Made by a program: the position numbers and the translations under genes. The notes beneath the pieces were generated by a model, which was not told where the DNA came from, ran no database searches, and saw only the letters and a program-made list of their open reading frames with translations. This document shows positions 41,126-49,437 of a stretch of DNA of 64,000 nucleotides, one piece after another. Position 1 is the first letter of the stretch, and the number at the start of each line of letters is the position of its first letter. This DNA is from JAICJC01 sp963757605 (GTDB lineage: Bacteria; Actinomycetota; Thermoleophilia; Gaiellales; JAICJC01): positions 124,001 to 188,000 of the forward strand of contig CAVWSF010000005.1 in NCBI GenBank assembly GCA_963757605.1. Direction: 5' to 3'.

Positions 41126-43075
41126 TTACTGGTTGCCCGTGAGGCCGAGCCGCACGCGGTCCTTGCGGCCCAGCGAGCGCCGGGTGGCCTTCGGGTTCAG
41201 CTTGGCGGACATCTGGAGGGCGTGGAACCGCTCCGGATCGGTCGTCACGTCGGCGAGCCGGCGCCACGCGATCCAGTCGACCGGGTCCTTGCGCGTCGCC
41301 GTGCGGAGCGCCGCCGCGGCCTCGTCGCGCTGGCCCTGGCCGACGAGCGCGGCCGCGAGGGCGACCCAGCCCTGATCGGACCAGGGCGCCCAGGACGTTG
41401 CCCTGCGCGCCTCGGACTCGGCCTTGGCGTAGCTCCCGCTGTTGGCGGCCGAGACGCTGGAGGCGATCGCCTGGTTCCCGACGCCGCCGGCGAAGGCCGC
41501 GACACCGAGGACGACCGCGACCGCCACCAGCCCGGCACGCACGGGGCTCGACAGCGGCCGCGGGAACTCCTCCCGGGCCGAGACGAGAATCGCCGCCACC
41601 GTGACGAGCGCGAGACACACGACGGCCGGCATCTCCCAGTCCCAGTCGAAGCCGGCGTGGAGCGCGAACGCGACGAGCGCACCCAGGGCCGTGAGGACGA
41701 CCGGGTCGCGGCGCGCGCGGACGGCGAGCCAGATCGGGTAGAGCACGAGCGCCAGGACGAGGACGAGGCCCACCGGCCCCTGTTCGGCGAGCCGCTCCAG
41801 ATACAGGCTGTGCGCGTCGCGGGCGACGTAGTTCCGCGGCCGGTGCTGGTTCCAGTACTGCTCGAAGGTGCCCGAACCCGAGCCGAGCAGCGGATGGTCG
41901 CCGACGTCCGCGCGCGCGGAGCGCCAGAGCATCGGCCGCCCGTTCAAGGACAGCGTCTCCAGGCGCGTGTTCTGGTTCGCGTTCTCGGCCGGCGGCTTGG
42001 CCTCGAGGGCGTGCCTGACCCGCGAGACCATGTGCGGAGGCGACCCGTAGACGGCCACGGCCCCCGCTGCGAGGACGAGCGCCGCGATCGCGAGGCAGAC
42101 GACGTACGCCCGCCGGACCGCGGGGCCGAACGTGAGCCGCCGCTCCGCGAGGCCGACGGCCCACATGGTCGCCGCGGAGGCGGCCGCGGACAGCGCGATC
42201 ACCAGCAGCAGCGGCCGGCCCTGGTTCGAGGCCGCATGCACGCCGGCTCCTCCCCGCGCCAGCGCTCCCTGGAGGCGGGCATCGCCGACCGCCAGCGCGA
42301 CCCACGGCAGGAGCACGAGCGCGATGGCGAGCGCCCGCAGCCGGTCGCGGTCGAGCGCCAGGCTCACGCCGACGCCGATCACCAGCGTCATCATCGACCC
42401 GCGGCTGAACGTGAAGAAGAGCGTCGAGACGACGACCGGCAGGGCGGCTGCCGCCGACATGCGCACCCACGACGTCCGTGACCGCATCGCCGCCCCGACG
42501 CACAGGGCCGCGGTCATCGCGGCGAAGATGCCGAGCGCGTTCCAGTAGCCGATCGGCTGGTACAGCCGGCCGTGGGCCACCGGGTCGTCGTAGAGGCCGA
42601 ACAGGTCCGGGCGAAGGCGGGTGAGAAGGGCGAAGCCGCTGATCAGGACGCCGGCGACGGTGCCCGCTCCGAGCATGAGCGCCGCCCCGCCGCTGCGGGC
42701 TGTGATGAGGAGCGTCGCGAGCAGGGCCAGATAGACCAGCGTCCGCTCCACCTCGAGCACGGGCGCCTGGACCGCTGCGGCCCAGAGGCCGGAGAGCGCG
42801 GTCCAGATCGTGATCGCGGCCAGGATGCCGAGCACGATGCGGTCCTCGCGGACGAGGGCCACGCCGCGGCCGACGATGAGCGCGATCACGCCCACCCACG
42901 CCAGGGCGACGGTGCTCCAGCCCCACTCCGGCGGGAAATAGCCGCCGTCGTTCGCCGCCAGCACGAGCACAGCCGCGAACGCCAGCAGCGTCGCGGCAGC
43001 GTGGTCCACAGCGGCGCGCCCACGGAGCCCCGCGAGCGCGCCCAAGCGTTCGACAGCCGACGATGCGGCTGTCAC
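41126..43075 (-). CDS. O-antigen ligase / polymerase-like membrane protein with TPR tail
   Basis: The 649-residue product has about twelve membrane segments, a Wzy/WaaL-type periplasmic loop with PLLGSGSGTFEQYWNQHRP and DAHSLYLERLAEQGPVGLVL, and a C-terminal soluble part of helical repeats (DQGWVALAAALVGQGQRDEA). It probably joins or polymerises glycans on a lipid carrier at the cell surface. The substrate is unknown and no glycosyltransferases are adjacent. It converges with dnaE2 (1-nt gap). Confidence 0.85.
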   Translation of the reverse strand: MTAASSAVERLGALAGLRGRAAVDHAAATLLAFAAVLVLAANDGGYFPPEWGWSTVALAWVGVIALIVGRGVALVREDRIVLGILAAITIWTALSGLWAAAVQAPVLEVERTLVYLALLATLLITARSGGAALMLGAGTVAGVLISGFALLTRLRPDLFGLYDDPVAHGRLYQPIGYWNALGIFAAMTAALCVGAAMRSRTSWVRMSAAAALPVVVSTLFFTFSRGSMMTLVIGVGVSLALDRDRLRALAIALVLLPWVALAVGDARLQGALARGGAGVHAASNQGRPLLLVIALSAAASAATMWAVGLAERRLTFGPAVRRAYVVCLAIAALVLAAGAVAVYGSPPHMVSRVRHALEAKPPAENANQNTRLETLSLNGRPMLWRSARADVGDHPLLGSGSGTFEQYWNQHRPRNYVARDAHSLYLERLAEQGPVGLVLVLALVLYPIWLAVRARRDPVVLTALGALVAFALHAGFDWDWEMPAVVCLALVTVAAILVSAREEFPRPLSSPVRAGLVAVAVVLGVAAFAGGVGNQAIASSVSAANSGSYAKAESEARRATSWAPWSDQGWVALAAALVGQGQRDEAAAALRTATRKDPVDWIAWRRLADVTTDPERFHALQMSAKLNPKATRRSLGRKDRVRLGLTGNQ

Positions 43076-43091
43076 CGTTGTTGCCTCGCGA

Positions 43092-43397
43092 CTAGCTGCG
43101 GCGGGACGCCGCCCGGAGCCCGAACCCCGAAGCGATCAGCCCTGACCCAGCGCCCAGCACCAGCAGGAGATTGAGCCCCGTGAACGGGAGCCCACCCGTG
43201 CCGCCGCCGGACTGCTCGCCCAGCACGTTCCCACCACCGCCGCCGTTCCCGGGGCCGTACTCGTCGCCCGCGGGAGTGACCTGCGTCGACTGCGACTGGT
43301 GCGTACGTGCCGCCGCTGCGGCCGACGCCGCGCCGGTGCCGAGCACCAGCGCGCTCGCCAAAGCCGCGAGCAACACCTTGACCGTTCTTCCGTGCAT
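43092..43397 (-). CDS. Small secreted protein with LPFTG wall-sorting-like signal
   Basis: The 101-residue product has a signal peptide (residues 1-28), a short Gly-rich spacer, then LPFTG (70-74), a hydrophobic segment and a basic tail (RAASRRS), the layout of a sortase substrate. No sortase gene is in the window. ATG 43397 follows AGGAGG. The mature part is only about 45 residues, so it may be a linker-type wall protein or simply membrane-anchored. Confidence 0.72.
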   Translation of the reverse strand: MHGRTVKVLLAALASALVLGTGAASAAAAARTHQSQSTQVTPAGDEYGPGNGGGGGNVLGEQSGGGTGGLPFTGLNLLLVLGAGSGLIASGFGLRAASRRS

Positions 43398-43502
43398 CTG
43401 CAGCGGTACCTCCTGGACTGTCGTCCTCCCCGCAGCACCGTATCGCATACGTCGGACGGACGCCAATCGACAACGGCCGGAAATTGGGGCAAAGCGGCGT
43501 CA

Positions 43503-44426
43503 CTACGGCTTCCCCCGCTGCTTCCGGAGCGCCGGGACGTGGTCGCACACCGTGCTCTGCTCGGTCGCGAGCGACGTCCACGGGGCGATGCGGACGAGCA
43601 GGCAGCCGCCGCCCGGCGAGGTGCCCACACAGGCCCACCGCACCTTGTGCAAAGGGACCTTGGCGCATCGCGCCCCGGTCATCCCGAGCTGCGACGACAT
43701 GTCGGCCGACACCGCGGCCGCCGTGACCCGGGCCGGCAGGATCGCGGTCAGCTCCGGCCGGTCGTCGCACAGGCCGGGGCCGTCCTTCGTCTTCCAGTCG
43801 CCGACGGCGTTGACATTCGCGATCAGACAGACCGACGACGCCTGGTAGACCAGGCCGCAGGCCCAGACGGAGCCGTTCGACTGCTGCTCCACGCACCGCA
43901 CGGCCGCGGCGTGCTCGCGACCGCCGACGTTGCGCTCGAGCGTGGCCTCGGAGATCCGCTGGTGCACGCGCAGCCCCCAGTAGGCCGTGCCGGCCACGCC
44001 GACCAGGGCGAGGACGATGGTGACGAGCCAGACGTGCGACCAGACCGCGGCCCAGAACGGCGACCGTGCCGGCCGCCGGGGAGCCGGCCACGCCGGGGGC
44101 ACCGCCACGACGTCGGGATCCGCGTCGGTCTTCGCATACGGCACGTGGACGGGCCCGGGCCGTCCGGGGGACGCTTCCTCGCCGGGATACGCCTCCTCAG
44201 GCCCGTCGGTGGGCGGCGCTTGATCTTCGACCGCAACGAGGGCCGGCGGCGGCTGTTCCTGGCTCGGCAGCGGCCCGCGCGGCGCCTCGGGCGCCTCGTT
44301 GGCGTCGCGAAACGGCGGGTTCACGGGACGCTCCTCTGGCCCGCGATACCCACGCAGGTTGCCCATAGCATCCGCCGCGCGCCGGGCAGCGCGGCGTGCG
44401 GAGTCCACAAGTGCGGGTCGGCGCAC
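43503..44426 (-). CDS. Single-span membrane protein with Cys-rich outer domain
   Basis: No family is recognised. The 307-residue product has a long Pro/acidic disordered N-terminal half, one membrane segment at about 125-150 (AAVWSHVWLVTIVLALVGVA), and an outer domain with about seven Cys (RCVEQQSNGSVWACGLVYQ, VCLIANVNAVGDW). A type-II orientation is likely. The start is GTG 44426 or the ATG 20 codons later. Confidence 0.7.
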   Translation of the reverse strand: MRRPALVDSARRAARRAADAMGNLRGYRGPEERPVNPPFRDANEAPEAPRGPLPSQEQPPPALVAVEDQAPPTDGPEEAYPGEEASPGRPGPVHVPYAKTDADPDVVAVPPAWPAPRRPARSPFWAAVWSHVWLVTIVLALVGVAGTAYWGLRVHQRISEATLERNVGGREHAAAVRCVEQQSNGSVWACGLVYQASSVCLIANVNAVGDWKTKDGPGLCDDRPELTAILPARVTAAAVSADMSSQLGMTGARCAKVPLHKVRWACVGTSPGGGCLLVRIAPWTSLATEQSTVCDHVPALRKQRGKP

Positions 44427-44459
44427 ACATTCGAGTGTACGCCGCAGAACCGCTTCTGA

Positions 44460-44624
44460 CTATGAGAAGAGCCCGGCAGCCAGTGTCATCACGTAGATGA
44501 CGCCGAACCAGATGGTGACAGCCGCAGCCACGGCCAGCACCACGTGATCCTGCGCCCACCCGAGCACAGAAGCACGGCTTTCGTACGCCCACGGCTCTTC
44601 GCCGTCAAGCAGCCTGCGAACCAT
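44460..44624 (-). CDS. 54-residue single-span membrane protein behind a structured leader
   Basis: No family is recognised. The product reads MVRRLLDGEEPWAYESRASV, then a hydrophobic segment at about 28-52 (LAVAAAVTIWFGVIYVMTLA). ATG 44624 has a GGAGGG site. An upstream in-frame ATG at 44741 would run through the structured region and is rejected. It lies downstream of comB with the inverted-repeat region between them. Confidence 0.65.
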   Translation of the reverse strand: MVRRLLDGEEPWAYESRASVLGWAQDHVVLAVAAAVTIWFGVIYVMTLAAGLFS

Positions 44625-44662
44625 TGGATGACCCTCCTCGCGGTTGCCTCCAAAGCATCGGT

Positions 44663-44780
44663 GGCGGGCCTTCGGGCGGCAACCCCCGTGCGGGTGAACT
44701 CGGTTGGGGGTCGCACAGCCACCACGGAGCCCGCGTTGCACCGCAGGTGAAACGCGGGCGGGCGGTCCCGAAGGCCCGCC
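44663..44780 (-). ncRNA. Candidate structured leader RNA with alternative folds
   Basis: A perfect 14-bp inverted repeat (44767-44780 with 44663-44676; GGCGGGCCTTCGGG) encloses two inner stems: 8 bp at 44751-44758 with 44730-44737, and 6 bp at 44706-44711 with 44682-44687. This is a three-way-junction shape. The 5' arm can instead form a local 7-bp GC hairpin (44774-44780 with 44757-44763) that excludes the long stem. It ends about 40 nt before the start codon of the 54-residue gene. It matches no riboswitch I can name. Confidence 0.5.
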
Positions 44781-44793
44781 GGCAGCCAGCAGG

Positions 44794-45522
44794 TCAGGGA
44801 ACGATCAGCGCGACGCCTGCATCGACGTCTTCGACTCGGGGGACGACGTCGACCGTGCCTTCGCGGGCGCAGAGCCGGAGGTCTTCGGCGAGTCCCGCCT
44901 CGCGCAGCTTGGCGGCGCTCGTCGAGGCTGCGAGCGCCTCTGCTGACGAGGGGAAGCCGCCGGCCAGCACCTCGGCCGCCACGGCGCCGTCGCTCGTCCC
45001 CCACTCCGCCAACCAGACGCGCAGCTCCGCCACGAACCGGCCCGCGGTGTAGGCGTCGTCGAGCGCGAAGTCGCCTTCGACGCCCGCGCACTGGACGAGG
45101 ATGTCGCGCTCGCCGTCGCGGGCGAGCCTCGCCGCCGCGGCTGCGCAGGCGGTGAGGTTGGAGAGGCTCCCGATCAGGACGACGTCGGCGTCAGGCGCCG
45201 CGGCCACGATCGCGCGTGTCCCGTTCGTCGTCGCCAGAACGAGCATCTCGCCCAGCGCCGGCCCGTCGGCGTACTCGGCCGGGGAGTTCCCGAGGTCGAA
45301 CCCGTCGGGCTTCACACACGCGACCTCGCCCGCCAGGACGGCGCCGTTTCCGAGCCTCGCGTGGAGCTCACGCGCCTGGTCGATGGTCCCGCACGCCAGC
45401 ACCCGGCGGTAGCCCTGGCCGACGGCGTGCGCGATCGTCGTCGTGGCCCGGATCACGTCCACGACCACGGTCACGGGCGCGGCCGGCATGACGCCGGGCG
45501 CGAACGCCACGTCGATCTTCAC
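44794..45522 (-). CDS. comB: 2-phosphosulfolactate phosphatase family protein
   Basis: ComB-family enzymes dephosphorylate 2-phosphosulfolactate; in bacteria without coenzyme M their true substrate is often unknown. The 242-residue product has VVVDVIRATTTIAHAVGQGY, LATTNGTRAI, GSLSNLTACAAAAARL and CAGVEGDFALDDAYTAGRFV. GTG 45522 overlaps the ppdK stop (GTGA), so it is co-translated with ppdK, which may hint at a PEP-linked substrate. Confidence 0.88.
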   Translation of the reverse strand: MKIDVAFAPGVMPAAPVTVVVDVIRATTTIAHAVGQGYRRVLACGTIDQARELHARLGNGAVLAGEVACVKPDGFDLGNSPAEYADGPALGEMLVLATTNGTRAIVAAAPDADVVLIGSLSNLTACAAAAARLARDGERDILVQCAGVEGDFALDDAYTAGRFVAELRVWLAEWGTSDGAVAAEVLAGGFPSSAEALAASTSAAKLREAGLAEDLRLCAREGTVDVVPRVEDVDAGVALIVP

Positions 45523-48086
45523 CGGTGTGCGAGCTCCGCCTGTGCGGCCGCGAGACGCGCCGTGGGGACGCGGAAGGGGGAGCACGAGACGTAGTCGAGG
45601 CCGACGCTGTTGCAGAACTCGACCGAATCGGGGTCGCCGCCGTGCTCGCCGCAGATGCCGAGCTTGATGCCCGGCTTCACGCCGCGCGCGCTCTCGACCG
45701 TCCGCTGGATGAGGACGCGCACGCCGTCGTCGAGCGTCTCGAACGGGTTGCGCGAGAGCACGTCATCCTCGAGGTACTGCGCCAGGAACTTGCCCTCAGC
45801 GTCGTCGCGGCTGAAGGCCAGCGTCGTCTGGGTCAGGTCGTTCGTCCCGAAGCTCATGAAATCGGCGTACGGGGCGATCCGGTCGGCGAGGAGCGCCGCC
45901 CGCGGCACCTCGATCATCGTGCCGATGAGCAGGCCGAGCTTGCCGCCGCCCTCCTCCTCGATCACGCGCTCGGTGAGATCGCGCATGCGGCGAAGCTCCG
46001 TGGCGAACGCGACCAGCGGGTGCATGATCTCGGCCCGCGAGCCCTCGACGGCGAGCGCCGCACGCACGATCGCCCGCACCTGCATCTCGTAGATCTCCGG
46101 GTGCAGGATCCCGAGCCGGCAGCCGCGCGTCCCCAGCATCGGGTTCACCTCGCGCAGCGACTTGATACGGGAGCGCAGGCGCTCGTCGGAGGGGTCCACG
46201 TCCTCGAGGTCGGGCAGGAACTCGTGCAGCGGCGGGTCGAGGAGCCGGATCGTCACCGGCTCGCCCTCCATCGCCTCGAGGATGCCCTCGAAGTCGGACT
46301 GCTGGAACGGCAGGAGGCGGTCGAGCGCCGCCCGGCGGCCGTCCTCGTCGCGCGCCAGGATCATCTCGCGCATGACCGGCAGGCGCTCGTCGCCGAAGAA
46401 CATGTGCTCCGTGCGACAGAGGCCGATCCCCTGCGCCCCGAACTCGCGCGCGCGGCGCGCATCCTCCGGCGTGTCGGCGTTCGCGCGCACGCCCAGGCGG
46501 CGGGCCTCGTCGGCCCAGGCGGTGACCGCGGCGAAGTCGTCGGTCATCTGCGGCGGCACGAGCGGCACGGCGCCGCTGATGACCAGGCCGCGGCTGCCGT
46601 CGATCGAGATCTCGTCGCCCTCGGAGACGACCGTGCCGTTCACCGAGAAGGTGCGCGCCCCGGCGTCGATGCGCAGCGACTCGACCCCGCAGACGCAGGG
46701 CTTGCCCATGCCGCGGGCGACCACGGCTGCATGCGAGGTCATGCCGCCGTGGGCCGTGAGCACGCCCTGGGCCTGGATCACGCCGTGGATGTCGTCGGGC
46801 GTCGTCTCCCAGCGCACGAGGATCACCGGCTCGCCGGCCCGGCCGCGGGCCTCGGCGGTGTCGGCGTCGAACACCGCCCGGCCGACCGCGGCACCGGGGG
46901 AGGCGTTCAGGCCCGTCGCCAGCACCTCGTACTCGGCGCCGGGGTCGATCGCCGGATGCATGAGCTGGTCGAGCTGCGCGGCGTTGACCCGCTGCACGGC
47001 CTCGTCCTGCGCGATCACACCCTCCGAGACCAGGTCGCGCACGACCCGCACCGCCGCCTGCGCGGTGCGCTTGCCGGCGCGCGTCTGGAGGACGTAGAAC
47101 TCCCCGCGCTCGATCGTGAACTCGACGTCTTGGAGGTCGCGGTAGTGGGTCTCGAGGGTCGCCATCGCCTGCTCGAGCTCGTGGTACCCCTCCGGGAAGC
47201 CCTGCTGCATCTCGGCGATCGGGTGCGGCGTGCGGATGCCGGCGACGACGTCCTCGCCCTGCGCGTTCACGAGGAACTCGCCGTAGAGCACGCGCTCTCC
47301 GGTGGACGGGTCGCGGGTGAAGACGACGCCGGTGGCGGAGTCGTCGCCGAGGTTCCCGAACACCATCTGCATGATGTTGACGGCCGTGCCGAGGTCGTCG
47401 GAGATGCCCTCGTGGCGGCGGTACGTCCGCGCCCGCGGCGTGTTCCACGAGGCGAAGACCGCCTGGATCGCGCCGTCGAGCTGCTCCCGCGGGTCCTCGG
47501 GGAACTCCCGCCCGGTCTCGTCCCGGCTGATCGTGAGGAACTCCTTCGCGAGCTCGCGAAGCGCAGCCGCGTCCAGCTCGACATCGGCCTTCACGCCGCG
47601 CGCCTGCTTGGCTCGGGCGATCGCCTCCTCGAAGAGGTCGCCGTGCACGCCCAGGACGACGTTGGCGTACATCTGCACGAACCGGCGATAGGAGTCAGCT
47701 GCGAATCGCTCGTTCCCCGACGAGCGGGCAAGCCCCTCGACCGACCGCGGGTTCAGGCCAAGGTTCAGGATCGTGTCCATCATCCCCGGCATCGAGACCG
47801 GCGAGCCGGAGCGGACCGACACGAGCAGCGGGTCGTCCGGGTCGCCGAGACGGCGCCCGCAGCGCTCCTCGAGGCCGGCCAGGTGCTGGGAGACCTGGTC
47901 GTTCAGGCCCTCCGGCCACGTCCCGCCGGCGGCCAGGTACGCGCGGCAGGCCTCGGTCGTCACCGTGAACCCATCCGGCACTGGGAGGCCGATCGACGTC
48001 ATCTCGGCGAGCTCCGCACCCTTGCCGCCGAGCACGTCGCGCATGTCGCTCGAGCCATCCGCGAAGGCGTAGACGTAGGCCGCCAC
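45519..48086 (-). CDS. ppdK: Pyruvate, phosphate dikinase
   Basis: PPDK interconverts pyruvate, ATP and phosphate with PEP, AMP and pyrophosphate. The 855-residue product has the ATP-grasp part (GGKGAELAEMTSIGLPVPDG, RSGSPVSMPGMMDTILNLG), the swivelling domain with catalytic His452 in THGGMTSHAAVVARG-like sequence, and the PEP-binding barrel (NPMLGTRGCRLG, MSFGTNDLTQTTLAFSRDD). Start is GTG 48086 with TACACT 7 nt upstream; the frame stays open far beyond but loses coding character. Its regulator PpsR is nearby. Confidence 0.96.
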   Translation of the reverse strand: MAAYVYAFADGSSDMRDVLGGKGAELAEMTSIGLPVPDGFTVTTEACRAYLAAGGTWPEGLNDQVSQHLAGLEERCGRRLGDPDDPLLVSVRSGSPVSMPGMMDTILNLGLNPRSVEGLARSSGNERFAADSYRRFVQMYANVVLGVHGDLFEEAIARAKQARGVKADVELDAAALRELAKEFLTISRDETGREFPEDPREQLDGAIQAVFASWNTPRARTYRRHEGISDDLGTAVNIMQMVFGNLGDDSATGVVFTRDPSTGERVLYGEFLVNAQGEDVVAGIRTPHPIAEMQQGFPEGYHELEQAMATLETHYRDLQDVEFTIERGEFYVLQTRAGKRTAQAAVRVVRDLVSEGVIAQDEAVQRVNAAQLDQLMHPAIDPGAEYEVLATGLNASPGAAVGRAVFDADTAEARGRAGEPVILVRWETTPDDIHGVIQAQGVLTAHGGMTSHAAVVARGMGKPCVCGVESLRIDAGARTFSVNGTVVSEGDEISIDGSRGLVISGAVPLVPPQMTDDFAAVTAWADEARRLGVRANADTPEDARRAREFGAQGIGLCRTEHMFFGDERLPVMREMILARDEDGRRAALDRLLPFQQSDFEGILEAMEGEPVTIRLLDPPLHEFLPDLEDVDPSDERLRSRIKSLREVNPMLGTRGCRLGILHPEIYEMQVRAIVRAALAVEGSRAEIMHPLVAFATELRRMRDLTERVIEEEGGGKLGLLIGTMIEVPRAALLADRIAPYADFMSFGTNDLTQTTLAFSRDDAEGKFLAQYLEDDVLSRNPFETLDDGVRVLIQRTVESARGVKPGIKLGICGEHGGDPDSVEFCNSVGLDYVSCSPFRVPTARLAAAQAELAHR

Positions 48087-48093
48087 GGGCGGG

Positions 48094-48122
48094 AGTGTAG
48101 ATCGGATCTCGCCGATTTCGAA
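48094..48122 (-). promoter_or_regulatory. Leaderless ppdK promoter
   Basis: On the minus strand TTCGAA (48117-48122) and TACACT (48094-48099) are 17 nt apart, and the GTG of ppdK follows after 7 nt, so transcription should start on the start codon. Confidence 0.55.
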
Positions 48123-48280
48123 TTCGAAGGGAAGAAAGGTGGAGGCCGCCCCGTCCTTTAGAGAACACCATGCCGATTCCGATGGGACAGCGGAACCCGA
48201 GCCGCGCCGGAACCCGGCGCGCGACCAAGCGTCCAGAGGCCGCGCTGTCTTGAGAACGGGCTCAGCGGAAGGGCCCCTGC

Positions 48281-48310
48281 GTGGGCGGCTCCCGGCCGGG
48301 AGCCGCCCAC
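48281..48310. repeat. Perfect 30-nt palindrome
   Basis: Two 15-nt arms beginning GTGGGCGGCTCCCGG are exactly complementary with no loop. It lies upstream of the 85-residue gene and about 195 nt upstream of ppdK. As RNA it would form a strong GC hairpin; as DNA it could be an operator. The rest of 48087-48335 shows only the ppdK promoter. Confidence 0.6.
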
Positions 48311-48335
48311 CGCATTGCGCCGCGAAGGTCCGGAC

Positions 48336-48593
48336 ATGACGCTGACGCTGACGGCATGCGAGTGCGGGCGGGCCGACTGCACGGAGCAAGTCGGGATCGA
48401 CCCCGGGAAGTGGGAGTCCGTTCACGCCGACGGCGCCCGGGCCATTGCGCCAGGGCACATCTCCGGCGCCATCGACGAGGTCGTCGTGGCCCGCCGCAGC
48501 GAGTACTGGGTCGTGCGCGGCGCCGACGCTGTCGAGGAGGCGTCGTGGGAGTCGTTCCCGGCCTCCGACCCGCCGCCGGGGCCAACGATCTAG
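48336..48593 (+). CDS. Small protein with a SFPASDPP C-terminal tail
   Basis: The 85-residue product starts MTLTLTACECGRADCTEQVG, with three Cys that could bind metal, and ends EEASWESFPASDPPPGPTI. The SFPASDPP tail is a short motif seen at the ends of many unrelated small bacterial proteins; its role is not known to me. ATG 48336 follows a GAAGG-like site. It converges with ppsR with a 4-nt overlap. Confidence 0.7.
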   Translation: MTLTLTACECGRADCTEQVGIDPGKWESVHADGARAIAPGHISGAIDEVVVARRSEYWVVRGADAVEEASWESFPASDPPPGPTI

Positions 48594-49426
48594 GCTCTGA
48601 CGCCCTCGAGGGCCGCGCGCCGGCGGGCCTCGACGAGCTCCGCCGCCCGGGCCGCGGTCTCTTCGATCGCAAGGCCGGTGACGTCGATCACCGGGCAGCC
48701 GAGCCGCTTGTGAAGCGCGGCCGTCAGCTCGAGCTCCTCGTAGATCTCCTCGAGATCGGCGTAGCGGGCGCCGGCGCCGGCGGCGAGCGCGCGCACGCGC
48801 CGGCGGCGGATCTCCGAGAGCCGCTCCGCGTCGATCGTGAGCCCGACCAGCTTCCAGCCGTCGATCTGGAAGAGCGACGGCGGCGGGTCGACGCCGCGCA
48901 CGATCGGGATGTTGGCGGACATGTAGCCCATGTAGCCGAGGTGCATCGAGGTCGGCGTCTTCGACGTGCGCGAGACGCCGATCAGGACGACGTCCGCCTG
49001 GCTCAGGTCGTCGGCGCCGCGCCCGTCGTCGTGCTTCACCGCGAACTCGATGGCGGCGATCCGGCGGAAGTACTGCGCGTCGAGCGGCGCGGTCCGGCCC
49101 GGCACCATCGTCGCCTCCCGGCCCGACGCCGTCGCGACCGCGTTCAGGGCCGGCCCGAGCACGTCCTGCACGACGAGGTTGTGCTCGCGGGCCAGCTCGA
49201 CGACGGCCTCGCGCAGGCCCGCGTCGACGAGCGTGTAGAACACGGCGGCGCGGCGGCCGCTGGCCGACTCGAGCGCCCGCGCGAGCTGGTCGCGCGTCTG
49301 CACGCGGGCGTGGCGCACCATCTCGATCTCGGTGTCGTCGAACTGGCTCTGGGCGGCCCGTGCGACCCGTGCGCCCGTATCGCCGGTGGAGTCGCTCACG
49401 ATGTGGATCTCGAGGCGCTCGCCCAT
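48590..49426 (-). CDS. ppsR: PPDK/PEP synthase regulatory protein (bifunctional kinase/pyrophosphorylase)
   Basis: This family (DUF299) inactivates PPDK or PEP synthase by ADP-dependent phosphorylation and reactivates it by phosphate-dependent removal. The 278-residue product has IHIVSDSTGDTGARVARAAQ, EFAVKHDDGRGADDLSQADV and the P-loop GVSRTSKTPTS (150-160), then YMSANIPIVRGVDPP. It lies two genes upstream of ppdK, its probable target, and 11 nt downstream of glyS. Confidence 0.93.
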   Translation of the reverse strand: MGERLEIHIVSDSTGDTGARVARAAQSQFDDTEIEMVRHARVQTRDQLARALESASGRRAAVFYTLVDAGLREAVVELAREHNLVVQDVLGPALNAVATASGREATMVPGRTAPLDAQYFRRIAAIEFAVKHDDGRGADDLSQADVVLIGVSRTSKTPTSMHLGYMGYMSANIPIVRGVDPPPSLFQIDGWKLVGLTIDAERLSEIRRRRVRALAAGAGARYADLEEIYEELELTAALHKRLGCPVIDVTGLAIEETAARAAELVEARRRAALEGVRA

Positions 49427-49437
49427 TCGAGGCCATC

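Noticed and set aside
44625..44741. In-frame N-terminal extension of the 54-aa membrane protein
   Set aside because: It would translate the structured inverted-repeat region into a His/Arg/Cys-rich peptide; ATG 44624 has a clear ribosome-binding site.
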